Source: Runella defluvii
GTDB taxonomy: Bacteria > Bacteroidota > Bacteroidia > Cytophagales > Spirosomataceae
Length of the DNA: 64,000 bases
Direction: 5' to 3'
Assembly: GCF_014195535.1 (NCBI RefSeq)
Contig: NZ_JACIBY010000004.1
Coordinates: 409,945 to 473,944, forward strand
In this document: one piece after another, positions 8,922 through 18,133 of the stretch
How positions within the stretch are numbered: position 1 is the stretch's first letter
How the letters are laid out: each line of letters starts with the position of its first letter
The notes under the pieces: generated by a model
Databases searched by the model: none
Told to the model about the DNA's origin: nothing
What the model saw: the letters and a program-made list of their open reading frames with translations, nothing else
Made by a program: the position numbers and the translations under genes

Positions 8922-10097
8922 CTACAGGGCATACCTTACCCCGATGATGAGGGGGATTAATTCGACGATGCAAAGGTACGAAATTAAATATAAACTTTTA
9001 ACAGTTGTGCTCCTGCTAATTGTAAAGAAGATGAGAATTATCCTCAAAACGTAGAAAATTACGCCTGGTATAAGCAGCATAGAACGTACCAAAACAGTCC
9101 AATCAACGATATAAAACGACGTTAAGGCCGCCAAAAGAAGCAGACTGCTGTAAAATAGTAGGGAAGATTGGAGGATTTTGAAAAAGTGGATGTTTGCTAC
9201 GCCTTCTAGGTTATATAAAGTGCCAAGAATGTACAGTCCCGCGTATTTTGCAAACAGTAAGCCCAAACAAATAAAGACGACCTTGACGTAATCAACCCAA
9301 GTATCAAAAAGCGATTGGCCAGAGAGAATGAGTTCTTTGGACGAGAATAAATTATATTGCTTGTCTTGGGTAAAAATGTATAAATAGCCGAGTTCAAAAC
9401 ACAAGAGTAACACAAACAACAAGTTGACCCGACTAAAGGGCTTGTTGATTAAAAACGATTCGTCACGGACATCTACCTGAAACAAATCGGGGAGGCTGTA
9501 GAGCCGTTCGAAGGCGCGCGGATAACCGTTGAAAAGAAAGGCCGCAAAGGAGAGTAAAAACAACATTCCAAGAATGAAAAAATTGGAAATGCGGGCATCT
9601 TCTTTGGGAAGAAGATTTAAGAACGATTCTTCTTCGATGGTGATGAGCTTTTCGATGGCGGCTTTTTTATGGCCAATCAGTATCGTCTTGCCAACTTGCC
9701 CTGGGGTGCCGTAAAGTGTAAGCATTAGCTGCGGACGGCGATACGCTTTGTACAAACTATCAATGCTCATTACATACCACTGTCCCCCTTTCAGGTTTTG
9801 TCTCAAGGAGCTATTCAAAAACAAATAATTGTTTTTATCGACATAGATTAATAATTCATAATGCCGATTGCTTTCAATGTCAACAATGGTATTGATGGAA
9901 AGTTGGGTATTGTGCTGCTCGGCCACGTAGGGAACGTATTCTTTTTCGCGTTGGTCATACACTAGCCAATCTTGGGTCAAATCTTTGACCAAAAAGTACT
10001 GCTTGTTGGGGCCTACCTCGGCTTTGGCAGCCAATGAAAAAAGAATAAAAAACAGGAAAAAGCAGCGTTTTGGGTAAAAAACACGCGATTTGACCAA
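8922..10097 (-). CDS. DUF4271-type integral membrane protein
   Basis: About 391 residues with the start chosen here. A signal-like hydrophobic segment (FYPKRCFFLFFILFSLAAKA) is followed by an extracytoplasmic part of ~150 residues. The C-terminal half has at least six transmembrane helices ending in IVELIPLIIGVRYAL. This architecture, and the position immediately before hemD, match DUF4271 proteins of Bacteroidota; function is unknown. There is no ATG before the signal segment. The longest frame begins at a TTG inside the sucD terminator, so I prefer the TTG at 10095-10097. The start remains uncertain. Confidence 0.75.
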   Translation of the reverse strand: MVKSRVFYPKRCFFLFFILFSLAAKAEVGPNKQYFLVKDLTQDWLVYDQREKEYVPYVAEQHNTQLSINTIVDIESNRHYELLIYVDKNNYLFLNSSLRQNLKGGQWYVMSIDSLYKAYRRPQLMLTLYGTPGQVGKTILIGHKKAAIEKLITIEEESFLNLLPKEDARISNFFILGMLFLLSFAAFLFNGYPRAFERLYSLPDLFQVDVRDESFLINKPFSRVNLLFVLLLCFELGYLYIFTQDKQYNLFSSKELILSGQSLFDTWVDYVKVVFICLGLLFAKYAGLYILGTLYNLEGVANIHFFKILQSSLLFYSSLLLLAALTSFYIVDWTVLVRSMLLIPGVIFYVLRIILIFFTISRSTTVKSLYLISYLCIVELIPLIIGVRYAL

Positions 10098-10193
10098 GGA
10101 AGACAACGTTCCTAAGCTAGAATAGTTGGAAGTACTATGTGTTAAAAAAATCAACGTGTTTGGGCGGCTTTTGTCGATGATATAATCAGACAA

Positions 10194-10231
10194 TAAAAAA
10201 ACAGGCAACTATCGTTTGCGATAATTGCCTG
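10194..10231 (-). terminator. sucD terminator
   Basis: Inverted repeat CAGGCAACTATCG / CGATAATTGCCTG (13 bp, one mismatch, 4-nt loop) at 10202-10231. On the minus strand it is followed by a seven-base T-run at 10194-10200, a canonical intrinsic terminator downstream of sucD. Confidence 0.85.
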
Positions 10232-10258
10232 CAAAATTATACATTTTGACGGTATTTA

Positions 10259-11134
10259 TTAGGCTTTGCCCAATGCTTTCAACATCGTTTCGCCAAGAAG
10301 TGCAGGAGATTCTACCACGTGGATACCACACTCACGCATGATACGCATTTTTGCTTCGGCAGTGTCGTCTGCGCCACCGATGATGGCACCCGCGTGACCC
10401 ATACGGCGACCTTTTGGCGCTGTTTGGCCTGCGATGAAACCAACGACAGGTTTTGTTCCGTTTTCTTTGATCCAATGAGCAGCGTCAGCTTCCATGCTTC
10501 CACCGATTTCACCAATCATGACGATACCTTCTGTTTCAGGGTCATTCATTAATAATTCAACCGCTTCTTTGGTGGTTGTACCAATGATTGGGTCCCCACC
10601 GATACCGATGGCAGTAGTTTGGCCAAGACCTACACGGCTCAACTGGTCAACGGCTTCGTAGGTCAACGTACCTGACTTAGACACAATACCAATCGTTCCT
10701 TTTTTGAAGATAAAGCCAGGCATGATACCTACTTTACATTCGTCGGCAGTCATAACACCTGGGCAGTTAGGGCCGATGAGGCGGCACTCTTTGGTACTGA
10801 TGTACTCTTTGGCCATCATCATGTCTTTGGTAGGAATACCTTCGGTAATACAAACAATCACCTTGATACCCGCATCAGCCGCTTCCATGATAGCGTCGCC
10901 TGCAAATGCAGGTGGAACGAAAATAATTGAGACATCAGCGCCGGTTGTTGCAACAGCATCAGCGACTGTGTTGAACACAGGACGCTCAAGGTGAGATTGT
11001 CCTCCTTTACCTGGAGTAACGCCTCCGACAACATTCGTACCGTACTCAATCATTTGTTGAGCATGGAAGGTTCCTTCCGAACCTGTAAATCCCTGTACAA
11101 TTATCTTGGAATTTTTATTGACTAATACGCTCAT
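10259..11134 (-). CDS. sucD: Succinyl-CoA synthetase alpha subunit
   Basis: 291 residues. The N-terminal CoA-binding Rossmann domain has [19 protein letters not shown] and [10 protein letters not shown]. The ligase domain has [10 protein letters not shown] and [13 protein letters not shown], and GHAGAIIGG carries the active-site histidine that is phosphorylated. It catalyses succinyl-CoA + NDP + Pi to succinate + NTP + CoA in the TCA cycle with the beta subunit SucC, whose gene is not in this window. Full length for the family. A terminator follows. Confidence 0.97.
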   Translation of the reverse strand: MSVLVNKNSKIIVQGFTGSEGTFHAQQMIEYGTNVVGGVTPGKGGQSHLERPVFNTVADAVATTGADVSIIFVPPAFAGDAIMEAADAGIKVIVCITEGIPTKDMMMAKEYISTKECRLIGPNCPGVMTADECKVGIMPGFIFKKGTIGIVSKSGTLTYEAVDQLSRVGLGQTTAIGIGGDPIIGTTTKEAVELLMNDPETEGIVMIGEIGGSMEADAAHWIKENGTKPVVGFIAGQTAPKGRRMGHAGAIIGGADDTAEAKMRIMRECGIHVVESPALLGETMLKALGKA

Positions 11135-11414
11135 TGGTGGTTAGTGTAAAATTGCGTGATTCAAGATGTTAACTTTATTTTATTCAAGACAGGAGTCTAA
11201 AATTTTCCAGTAAAAGTAGGTTTAAATGAAGAAAGTACAAAAGTTATTCGTCAAGAAAAATTTTAAATTCAAAAAAAAACGCCCCAATTAGCGACGAAAA
11301 TGGAGAATATCCCCTACCTTGTTAAAGCCCTTGAGACAGGGATTTTGGGTAGTTTTTTTACGTCAGAGCCTTGTATTAAACGGTTTTTGAACCTAGCCTA
11401 AACTTACTTTTTTC

Positions 11415-11987
11415 ATGCTACATCTTTCCAATGCCATTTCCGACGCCGTTTTAGCGCTTGTGTGTATTGTTGCTTTTTTTCGCTTTTTTGCTCGGCAACC
11501 TTTTTATAATCGAATTTTGTGGGGCATTTTTTTGGTCACGACGGCACTGGCAGCGGCGGCTGGTGTTTTTAGGTATTTGGGCGTCAAAGATTTGACGGCT
11601 ACGCATCGTTCGCTTTCTACCTTGGCAGGAAGTGTGGGGTTGGTGGCAGTGGTGGTGGCTATTTGGGCGTTGGTGATGCGCCAAAGCATGTCGAAGTGGG
11701 TGGTGGTAAGCTCGGTAGGAGTAGGGTTGTTGATTTTTGTGACGTTGCTCGACCCCGCTTACGAAGTGTTTGGTTCGGTGATACAAGCATTTTCTATGCT
11801 TTTGGTCATGCTCATCGCTGTTTTTGGGCTAATGAAAAAATACCAAAAAGCGGTTTGGATTGTGGTAGGGGTGATGATTATTGGGTTAGCAACAAAAGTA
11901 GCTAACAATCACCTCCCCTTCAATCCCACGGATGTCTATCACTATGCGTTGGCGGCCATGGTTGTCTGTTTTGGTAAAGCCGTTTAG
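11415..11987 (+). CDS. Unknown six-helix membrane protein
   Basis: 190 residues, almost entirely hydrophobic with about six membrane helices (for example AVLALVCIVAFFRFFA, ILWGIFLVTTALAAAAGVF, LVAVVVAIWALVM, MLLVMLIAVFGLM). I do not recognise a catalytic motif; it resembles DUF6962-type small membrane proteins. Its stop overlaps the end of the convergent MFS gene by 4 bp. The 280 bp upstream, shared with the divergent sucD, hold no gene I can support. Confidence 0.7.
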   Translation: MLHLSNAISDAVLALVCIVAFFRFFARQPFYNRILWGIFLVTTALAAAAGVFRYLGVKDLTATHRSLSTLAGSVGLVAVVVAIWALVMRQSMSKWVVVSSVGVGLLIFVTLLDPAYEVFGSVIQAFSMLLVMLIAVFGLMKKYQKAVWIVVGVMIIGLATKVANNHLPFNPTDVYHYALAAMVVCFGKAV

Positions 11988-13306
11988 CTTTCGGCTTTGG
12001 CATTTTCGATACTTTGAACAAAAGGTTTTAGCCCTGTATATAAAAGGAAGCACGAAAATCCTGTTGCCATTACCAACGTGATGGCGAAAGACAAATGCAC
12101 TTGATTGGGGTCGTGAAAGAGCTTATCGTTGAGAAGCCCGACCATGAGCGGACCACCGCCCAAGCCAAGTAAATTGACCACAAACAGAAACAAAGCGGAG
12201 AAAGTAGCCCGCATAGGCGCAGGTATCATTTCCTGAACCGCTGCCGTAGCTGCGCCATAGGGCATGGAGGTGGCAAAACAGCAAAGTGCCAATAACACCA
12301 CAAAACCTTGAATGGGGGCAGGCGTAAGGGTGAAAAAAACAAGGACAATCAAGGCTAAAAATAGCCCAATGGACATCCCGATGAAACCTACCCGCATTTT
12401 GGCGTCGGCTTTGCCTTGTTGGGTAAGTCGGTCGCTGTAACGACCACCTACAATAACGCCTCCCGTGGAAAAGACGGTAACGATGCTGCCAAGTAACAAC
12501 CCCGCTTGGGCTTCAGTGAGGCCGTAGTGGCGAACGAGCAACGTAGGTGTCCATGAGGTGGTAGCGTACGAGCCAAAAGCCATAAAGGCAATGCCGAAAA
12601 ACAAACACAAAATAGCCTGACGGTTGGCCGCAAAATACCGTTTAACTTCTTGGGTTGAAACGGCGGCTTTGGAAGCGTTTTGGCGTTCGGGCTCTTTGAT
12701 GGTGAAGGCAATAAGCGCAACAATGAGTAACCCTGGAATTCCGACAATAAAAAATACGCTTTGCCACGGATAAATATCCCCAAAGAAAGGGATGCTCCAA
12801 GTCCCTTCGACGCTCACGAGTTTCAGGATGAGGGCTACCAATAAAATGGACAAACCTGAGCCTAAGTAAACACCAATGTTATAGATACCGAGGGCTGTAC
12901 CCAGTTTTTGGCGCGGAAATAAGTCGGTAATGAGCGAATAAGCAGCGGGCGACAGGGCAGCTTCGCCGATGCCTACACCCACACGTGCAATAAAGAGCTG
13001 ATTGTAACTGCCCGTGACCCCGCAAAGGGCAGTCATGATGCTCCAGATAGTAATACCCCAAACGATAATGCGTTTGCGGTTTTTTCGGTCGGCCATGCGG
13101 CCAATGGGAATGCCGAGAAAGGTGTAAAAAATGGCAAAGCTAAAGCCAATGAGTAGGCCCACTTGGGTGTCGGTAACATTAAAATCTCGTTTGAGGGGTT
13201 TGACAAGCAAGGTGAGTACTTGGCGGTCGATAAACGACGAAATGTAGGCAAGCATGAGCACCGCTACTACGTACCATGCGTAGCGGAGGTTGGGAGTTGA
13301 ATTCAT
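11984..13306 (-). CDS. MFS transporter (spinster-like subfamily)
   Basis: 440 residues with 12 predicted membrane helices. The N terminus (YISSFIDRQVLTLLVKPLKRDF) and the loop 2-3 motif GRMADRKNRKRI are typical of major facilitator proteins of the spinster/hexuronate-like group. ARVGVGIGEAALSPAAYSLI in helix 5 is also characteristic. The substrate cannot be assigned. Neighbours do not form a clear operon with it. Confidence 0.9.
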   Translation of the reverse strand: MNSTPNLRYAWYVVAVLMLAYISSFIDRQVLTLLVKPLKRDFNVTDTQVGLLIGFSFAIFYTFLGIPIGRMADRKNRKRIIVWGITIWSIMTALCGVTGSYNQLFIARVGVGIGEAALSPAAYSLITDLFPRQKLGTALGIYNIGVYLGSGLSILLVALILKLVSVEGTWSIPFFGDIYPWQSVFFIVGIPGLLIVALIAFTIKEPERQNASKAAVSTQEVKRYFAANRQAILCLFFGIAFMAFGSYATTSWTPTLLVRHYGLTEAQAGLLLGSIVTVFSTGGVIVGGRYSDRLTQQGKADAKMRVGFIGMSIGLFLALIVLVFFTLTPAPIQGFVVLLALCCFATSMPYGAATAAVQEMIPAPMRATFSALFLFVVNLLGLGGGPLMVGLLNDKLFHDPNQVHLSFAITLVMATGFSCFLLYTGLKPFVQSIENAKAES

Positions 13307-13344
13307 GAAGTCGGAAAGGTTTAGGAGATGAGTATGCGTCGGCT

Positions 13345-13352
13345 TACTTTTG
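13345..13352 (+). promoter_or_regulatory. -7 box of the serine hydrolase gene
   Basis: TACTTTTG matches TAnnTTTG exactly and lies 44 bp before the ATG at 13397. No clear -33 TTTG is visible. Confidence 0.55.
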
Positions 13353-13396
13353 TACTTTCACAATATACTAATAGGAAGCTATTAAAGGCCACAGAA

Positions 13397-14503
13397 ATGC
13401 GAAAAATCCTCTTTTTTTTATTGTTATTCGTAGATAATCTACTTTTTGCCCAAATGAACCTCGAAAAAGACCTTGACCAACTCCTGCACCAGCGGTTTGA
13501 CAAGAATCAAGCGGGCATAGCCGTCATGGTGGTTAAGGAAGGAAAAGTGATTTATAAAAAAGGAGTAGGAATGGCCAATGCGGATACCAAAGAACCGCTC
13601 AGTTCACAGTCTAACTTTCGGATGGCGTCGGTGTCTAAGCAGTTTACGGCCATGTGCATCATGTTGTTGGCCAAGCAAGGGCGTCTTTCTTATGACGATA
13701 ATTTGCTTCGATTTTTCCCTGATTTTGAGGCAACTGTTGGAAAAAAAATCAAAGTACGGCATTTGCTAACGCATTCGTCGGGGATATGGGATTATGAAAA
13801 TAGCCTGCCCGAGGAGCGTACTACCCAAATTTTGGATGCCGAGGTAGTGGCAATGTTGAGCAAAGAAACCCGAACGTATTTTGAGCCTGGGACAACCTTT
13901 CGTTACAGCAATTCGGGTTTTTGCGTGTTGGAACAAATGGTCGAAAAAGCGTCAGGGATGCCGTATGTAGATTTTATAACAAAACACATTTTTAAACCGC
14001 TTGGTATGTCCTCCACCCGAATTTATGAAGCGGGGAAGGATATTCCGCACCGAGCCATGGGCTATGCCAAAAATAAACAAGGAGCCCTCATTGCTTCTGA
14101 CCAAAGTATTACCAGCGCGACCAAAGGAGATGGCTGTGTTTATACCTCGCTCGAAGATTATTATAAATGGTATAATGGATTGATAAATAACAAGTTGATT
14201 TCTTTGGAGGTAGAATTGAAAAAAGTAGCAATTCAGCTACCAAGCCCATCGCAAGGCCAATATGGTTTGGGCTGGTTTTTTCAGAAAAATGAAACCGAAC
14301 CGTTGGCGCTGTACCATACAGGAAGTACGTGTGGTTTTAGCAATGGCGTGCTAGTCGTTCCTAGTCGAAAGTATTTGTTTTTATATTTTTCTAATATTGC
14401 CGATAATCATGGTATTGAGAAAGAGTTGATTTCGCTTGTCAAAAAATACAACGTCTATGATACTTCGTTTGATTTTTTAAAGATGGTGAATTTAACCAAC
14501 TAA
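13397..14503 (+). CDS. Serine hydrolase, beta-lactamase/class C PBP family
   Basis: About 368 residues with a signal peptide (MRKILFFLLLFVDNLLFAQ). It carries the SxxK motif with Ser78 and Lys81 (RMASVSKQFTA), the YSN motif at Tyr170-Asn172, and HTG in the C-terminal part (YHTGSTCGF). These are the three active-site elements of AmpC-like serine hydrolases, a family that includes esterases, D-aminopeptidases and beta-lactamases. Nothing here specifies beta-lactam hydrolysis, so I call only the family. It is exported to the periplasm. The ATG at 13397 directly precedes the signal peptide. Confidence 0.9.
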   Translation: MRKILFFLLLFVDNLLFAQMNLEKDLDQLLHQRFDKNQAGIAVMVVKEGKVIYKKGVGMANADTKEPLSSQSNFRMASVSKQFTAMCIMLLAKQGRLSYDDNLLRFFPDFEATVGKKIKVRHLLTHSSGIWDYENSLPEERTTQILDAEVVAMLSKETRTYFEPGTTFRYSNSGFCVLEQMVEKASGMPYVDFITKHIFKPLGMSSTRIYEAGKDIPHRAMGYAKNKQGALIASDQSITSATKGDGCVYTSLEDYYKWYNGLINNKLISLEVELKKVAIQLPSPSQGQYGLGWFFQKNETEPLALYHTGSTCGFSNGVLVVPSRKYLFLYFSNIADNHGIEKELISLVKKYNVYDTSFDFLKMVNLTN

Positions 14504-14545
14504 TTCATTCTGCCGAAGAATAGTGAAATAATTGCGACAATCGCG

Positions 14546-14553
14546 TACTTTTG
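14546..14553 (+). promoter_or_regulatory. -7 box of the small lipoprotein gene
   Basis: TACTTTTG, 54 bp upstream of the ATG at 14608. This box also overlaps a TTG that could be mistaken for a longer start of the small gene. Confidence 0.5.
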
Positions 14554-14607
14554 TGCGTAAAGCGTACGTTCATATATAAGATTCTTACAACCCAAAACGA
14601 TACGTCC

Positions 14608-14817
14608 ATGGCTCAAAAACTACCTTGGAAAAAAAGTTGGCTATTCATCGGCGTACTTTTTATTAGTAGCTGTAGTATTAGTTCCGAATCGGTTTCGCTC
14701 AAAGAAATCTTGCATCAGTCGGCCATCAAATCGTCAACGTCTAAATGCAAAGAAGGGGACTTGGTTTGTTGTAAAAAGACGCCCGAACGTTGTCCCCGTA
14801 CTCGACCCATCATCTAA
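14608..14817 (+). CDS. Small putative lipoprotein
   Basis: 69 residues. A signal sequence (KKSWLFIGVLFISSCS) ends in a lipobox-like ISSC. The mature part is short and polar, with CKEGDLVCCKKTPERCP containing four cysteines, which could form disulfides or bind metal. I do not recognise the family. Support comes from the signal plus lipobox, the upstream TAnnTTTG box and its own intergenic setting. The true start is the ATG at 14608, since an upstream TTG frame overlaps the promoter. Confidence 0.6.
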   Translation: MAQKLPWKKSWLFIGVLFISSCSISSESVSLKEILHQSAIKSSTSKCKEGDLVCCKKTPERCPRTRPII

Positions 14818-14931
14818 CCATTGGTTTAGTATTTACGACGGTTCAGTTTCTAAATTAGCACTTTCGTACGCAAATAACGAGACTTGCGAACGCACGTGTT
14901 TATTTTTGTTAATGACCGTTGATTCACACGC

Positions 14932-15996
14932 ATGAGAACCCGCTTAAACGATAGAAAACTCTTATTTCTCGGCCCCTTGGTATTGTGGGCAGTGGCGACG
15001 GTTTTTTTTAATTTACCTACCCTTTGTAAAGACAATTGGACGGCTGCCAAGTTTTTGATGGCGAGCCTTGCTTCGGTTTATTTTTCGTGGTTTATGGGTC
15101 GCTGGCTCATTGTGGCGGTACGGCACCGAAATCCAGGGCTAGAAAAAGTCAAACAACGCCTGATTGCGCTGGGTTTTTTGTGCATTCCTGCGGTGGTAAT
15201 ATTGGTGATTCAGCGTTTGCTTTTCTTCGATTATTTTGTTTATAGCAATTATCCCAAATTCGATTGGTTGCATCCCGAAACCCTCTTTATGGTTGGGCTT
15301 AATCTGTTTTATTTGGCCATTATTTTTGCCGTTTATGAAAGCCGTTATTTCTTCAGTGAGTGGCTGATTAGCAAGCGAGAAACCGAAGAATTGAGCCGCG
15401 CCAACTTAGAAATGCAGCTCGATTCGCTCAAAAACCAAGTGCAGCCTCATTTTTTGTTCAATAGCCTCAATACGCTTCAAGCGTTGGTGAAGTCCAACGA
15501 AAACAAAACGGCGGTTAAGTTTATCGGAGACTTGTCGCAGGTGTATCGGTATTTGTTACAAAGCAATGAACAACAGTTGATTTCGCTCGAAAAAGAACTG
15601 GAATTTACCCACGCGTATTTTGGGCTGTTAAAAACTCGTTTTGAAGATGGTATTTCGCTTGAGGTTAATATTGACCCTGCTTTTCGCTACGCGCACATTC
15701 CACCTTTGACGTTGCAACTTTTGGTTGAAAATGCCGTAAAACACAACATTGTGTCTGTTTCTAAGCCATTGCATATCAAGATATTTACAAATAAAATAGG
15801 GGAGTTGGTGGTGCAAAATAACTTGCAGTGCAAACCCAATAATTCGATGCCATCGAGCCAAAAAGGGTTGGTAAATATTACTTCTAAATACAGTCTCCTG
15901 CGCCAACCTCAGGTTCAAATCTACAAGAAAGAAGATATGTTTGAAGTGAAACTCCCCCTCATCGACGTAGCTGTGCCAGCGGGGGCAGTGTATTGA
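14932..15996 (+). CDS. LytS/YehU-type sensor histidine kinase
   Basis: 354 residues. Four membrane helices fill the first ~140 residues with almost no periplasmic loop. A His_kinase (PF06580-type) domain follows, with phospho-acceptor His173 in QVQPHFLFNSLNTLQALV, a DLSQVYRYLL region, and the N-box LTLQLLVENAVKHN. The final HATPase part looks shortened. Such kinases signal to LytTR response regulators, and one follows 12 bp downstream. The stimulus is unknown. Confidence 0.92.
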   Translation: MRTRLNDRKLLFLGPLVLWAVATVFFNLPTLCKDNWTAAKFLMASLASVYFSWFMGRWLIVAVRHRNPGLEKVKQRLIALGFLCIPAVVILVIQRLLFFDYFVYSNYPKFDWLHPETLFMVGLNLFYLAIIFAVYESRYFFSEWLISKRETEELSRANLEMQLDSLKNQVQPHFLFNSLNTLQALVKSNENKTAVKFIGDLSQVYRYLLQSNEQQLISLEKELEFTHAYFGLLKTRFEDGISLEVNIDPAFRYAHIPPLTLQLLVENAVKHNIVSVSKPLHIKIFTNKIGELVVQNNLQCKPNNSMPSSQKGLVNITSKYSLLRQPQVQIYKKEDMFEVKLPLIDVAVPAGAVY

Positions 15997-16008
15997 GCGT
16001 AACCGACT

Positions 16009-16788
16009 ATGAAAGTAATCATCATTGAAGACGAAGCCTTGGCGGCACGACAACTGAAAGCCATGGTACAAGAATGCGACGAAAGTATTGAGGTCGTGAC
16101 CATGCTCGACAGCGTGGAGGCGTCGGTGGCGTGGTTGCAGGCCAACGAAAGTCCCGATTTGTTGTTGATGGACATTGAGCTGGTGGACGGGCAAAGTTTT
16201 GAGATTTTCAACCAAATAGAGGTGAAAAGTCCCGTCATTTTTACGACAGCCTACAACGAATACGCGATTCAGGCATTTCGGGTCAATAGCATTGATTATC
16301 TGCTCAAACCCATTGATGAAAAAGCCCTTCAACGCAGTTTGCAGAAATTTAAGGAACTGAAAAAACTCTACGGAACTACGTCAGATAATTCGTTGAGCAT
16401 CAATGAGCTGGTGAATGCAATTAAACAAACGAAGCTTCCACAAACCGATTATCGCGAACGTTTTTTGTTGAAACAAGGCTCTCGTTTGGTTCCTATTGCG
16501 GTCGAAGATATTGCCTATTTCTACAGCCAAGAACGTCTGACATTTGTTAAAACTTGGGACGAACGTTCGTACGTGATTGATTATACTTTGGATGAATTAG
16601 AGTGTATCCTCAATCCTAGTTGTTTTTTTCGGGCCAACCGCCAGATTATTCTTTGTGCCAAAGCCGTAGATAAAGTACACCTACATTTTAATAGCCGCCT
16701 AAAACTCGACTTAAAACCCGCTACTGTCGAAGAAGTGTTTATCAGCCGAGATAAATCGGGAGAATTTCGGCTTTGGATGGGGGAATAA
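16009..16788 (+). CDS. LytTR-family response regulator
   Basis: 259 residues. The N-terminal receiver domain has phospho-acceptor Asp55 (LLMDIELVDG), the acidic pair near the start (IIEDEALAARQL) and Lys100 (LLKPID). The C-terminal LytTR DNA-binding domain starts around residue 150 (RFLLKQGSRLVPIAVEDIAYFYSQ) and contains CFFRANRQIIL. Partner of the upstream kinase, from which it is separated by 12 bp. Its targets may include the membrane module just downstream (97-bp gap), but this is inference. Confidence 0.94.
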   Translation: MKVIIIEDEALAARQLKAMVQECDESIEVVTMLDSVEASVAWLQANESPDLLLMDIELVDGQSFEIFNQIEVKSPVIFTTAYNEYAIQAFRVNSIDYLLKPIDEKALQRSLQKFKELKKLYGTTSDNSLSINELVNAIKQTKLPQTDYRERFLLKQGSRLVPIAVEDIAYFYSQERLTFVKTWDERSYVIDYTLDELECILNPSCFFRANRQIILCAKAVDKVHLHFNSRLKLDLKPATVEEVFISRDKSGEFRLWMGE

Positions 16789-16884
16789 CCGTACAGAGTT
16801 GTCGTAGGTTTTTCGTAGTTTCATGGCCTAATTCTGTTTTGAGCCAGTATTCATCAATAAAACCTAACAACAACCCTTGCAGTT

Positions 16885-18114
16885 ATGGACAGTACTTTAT
16901 CGCCTGCCGCAGGCGAATCTTCTCGCTATGAATCCGCTGTTTCGAGCCGAGATTTTTTTCTTAACATTCCACCTTATTTATACGCCGTAGTGTTTTCGTC
17001 GCTCTGTGTGATTACGGGCTTGATTTGGGACATTTGTTGGCACATGAGCATTGGTCGCGATGGACTGCTATCGCCTCCGCACGTGGTGATTTACGTGGGA
17101 GCGGTTGTGTCTGGGCTATTTTCGGGCTACCAAGTGTTATATACTACTTTCAAAGGCAGTGCGACCGAAAAAGCCAAAAGCGTTAAGATTTGGGGCTTTT
17201 TCTACAGCTCATTGGGGGCGCTGTTTTGCATTTGGGGGGCGATGATGATGCTTACATCGGCTCCTTTCGATGATTGGTGGCACAATACTTATGGGCTCGA
17301 CGTGACGATTCTCTCTCCACCGCATACCGTACTGGCTTTGGGAATTATTGGGGTGCAATTTGGAGCAATTGTGAGTGTGATGTCGGTTAAAAACCAGATG
17401 AAAACCGCGCAAATAGACACGGATTTTTCACAACGTCGGCTCAAACGCCTCAACCTGATGTTTGCGCTTTCGGGTGGTTTTTTGATGACGATGTGGTACA
17501 CCTTGTTGTCGGAAGAACTTGGGAGCTGGGAAATGCACAACGCGAGTTTTTATAAATTGTCGGCCATGGCGTTTCCTATCTTTTTGTTGGCAATGGGGCG
17601 AGGCAATGGCGGACGTTGGGCGATGACTTCTGTGACGGCCGTTTACACTGCTTTGATGTGTTTGACGCTCTGGATCATTCCGTTGTTTCCTGCTGAACCT
17701 AAATTAGGCCCCATTTGGAATCACTTTGACCATTACCAAGGATTTGCTTTCCCGATTTTGTTGTTACTGCCTGCATTGGCGATGGACTGGCTAATGCACC
17801 GCTTTGCGTACCTAAACGATTGGAAGTTGGCCGCCCTTATGAGCCTGGCCTTTGTACTTGTTTTGTTGTTGGTACAGTGGCCTTTTGGGAGCTTTTTACG
17901 CGAATCTCCTTATTCTCGCAACTGGATTTTTGGAACACACTATTATTATTTTGGCAACGACCCCAATTGGGAATACCGCTATAAATTTGCCCCTTGGACG
18001 TTGCAAACTACTTCACAGTTTGCGCTGGGAATGGTATATGCGTTGGGCTTCGGCTACGTGTCGTCTCGGATTGGCTTGGCGTGGGGAAAATGGATGCGAA
18101 CTATTCAACGATAA
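16885..18114 (+). CDS. Polytopic membrane protein with paired WH...SPPH motifs, function unknown
   Basis: 409 residues with about nine or ten membrane helices and a polar N-terminal ~28 residues. Two internal copies of a motif are striking: WHMSIGRDGLLSPPH at 52-66 and WHNTYGLDVTILSPPH at 132-147. Each places a His after a Trp and a second His 13-14 residues later, at the ends of membrane helices. This suggests an ancient duplication and a metal or haem site, though no family I can name with confidence fits. Followed after 19 bp by the gene at 18134, so the two form a unit. A role in a copper- or redox-active membrane complex is inference only. Confidence 0.72.
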   Translation: MDSTLSPAAGESSRYESAVSSRDFFLNIPPYLYAVVFSSLCVITGLIWDICWHMSIGRDGLLSPPHVVIYVGAVVSGLFSGYQVLYTTFKGSATEKAKSVKIWGFFYSSLGALFCIWGAMMMLTSAPFDDWWHNTYGLDVTILSPPHTVLALGIIGVQFGAIVSVMSVKNQMKTAQIDTDFSQRRLKRLNLMFALSGGFLMTMWYTLLSEELGSWEMHNASFYKLSAMAFPIFLLAMGRGNGGRWAMTSVTAVYTALMCLTLWIIPLFPAEPKLGPIWNHFDHYQGFAFPILLLLPALAMDWLMHRFAYLNDWKLAALMSLAFVLVLLLVQWPFGSFLRESPYSRNWIFGTHYYYFGNDPNWEYRYKFAPWTLQTTSQFALGMVYALGFGYVSSRIGLAWGKWMRTIQR

Positions 18115-18133
18115 AAGAGGGGAGAAGATACGT

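Noticed and set aside
11273-11360. Possible small RNA or terminator between sucD and the unknown membrane gene
   Set aside because: CTACC/GGTAG pairing with a T-run exists on the plus strand, but there is no upstream transcription unit and the loop is long.
15628-16332. 234-codon antisense frame across the kinase and regulator genes
   Set aside because: It is opposite two well-supported two-component genes and shows no domain.
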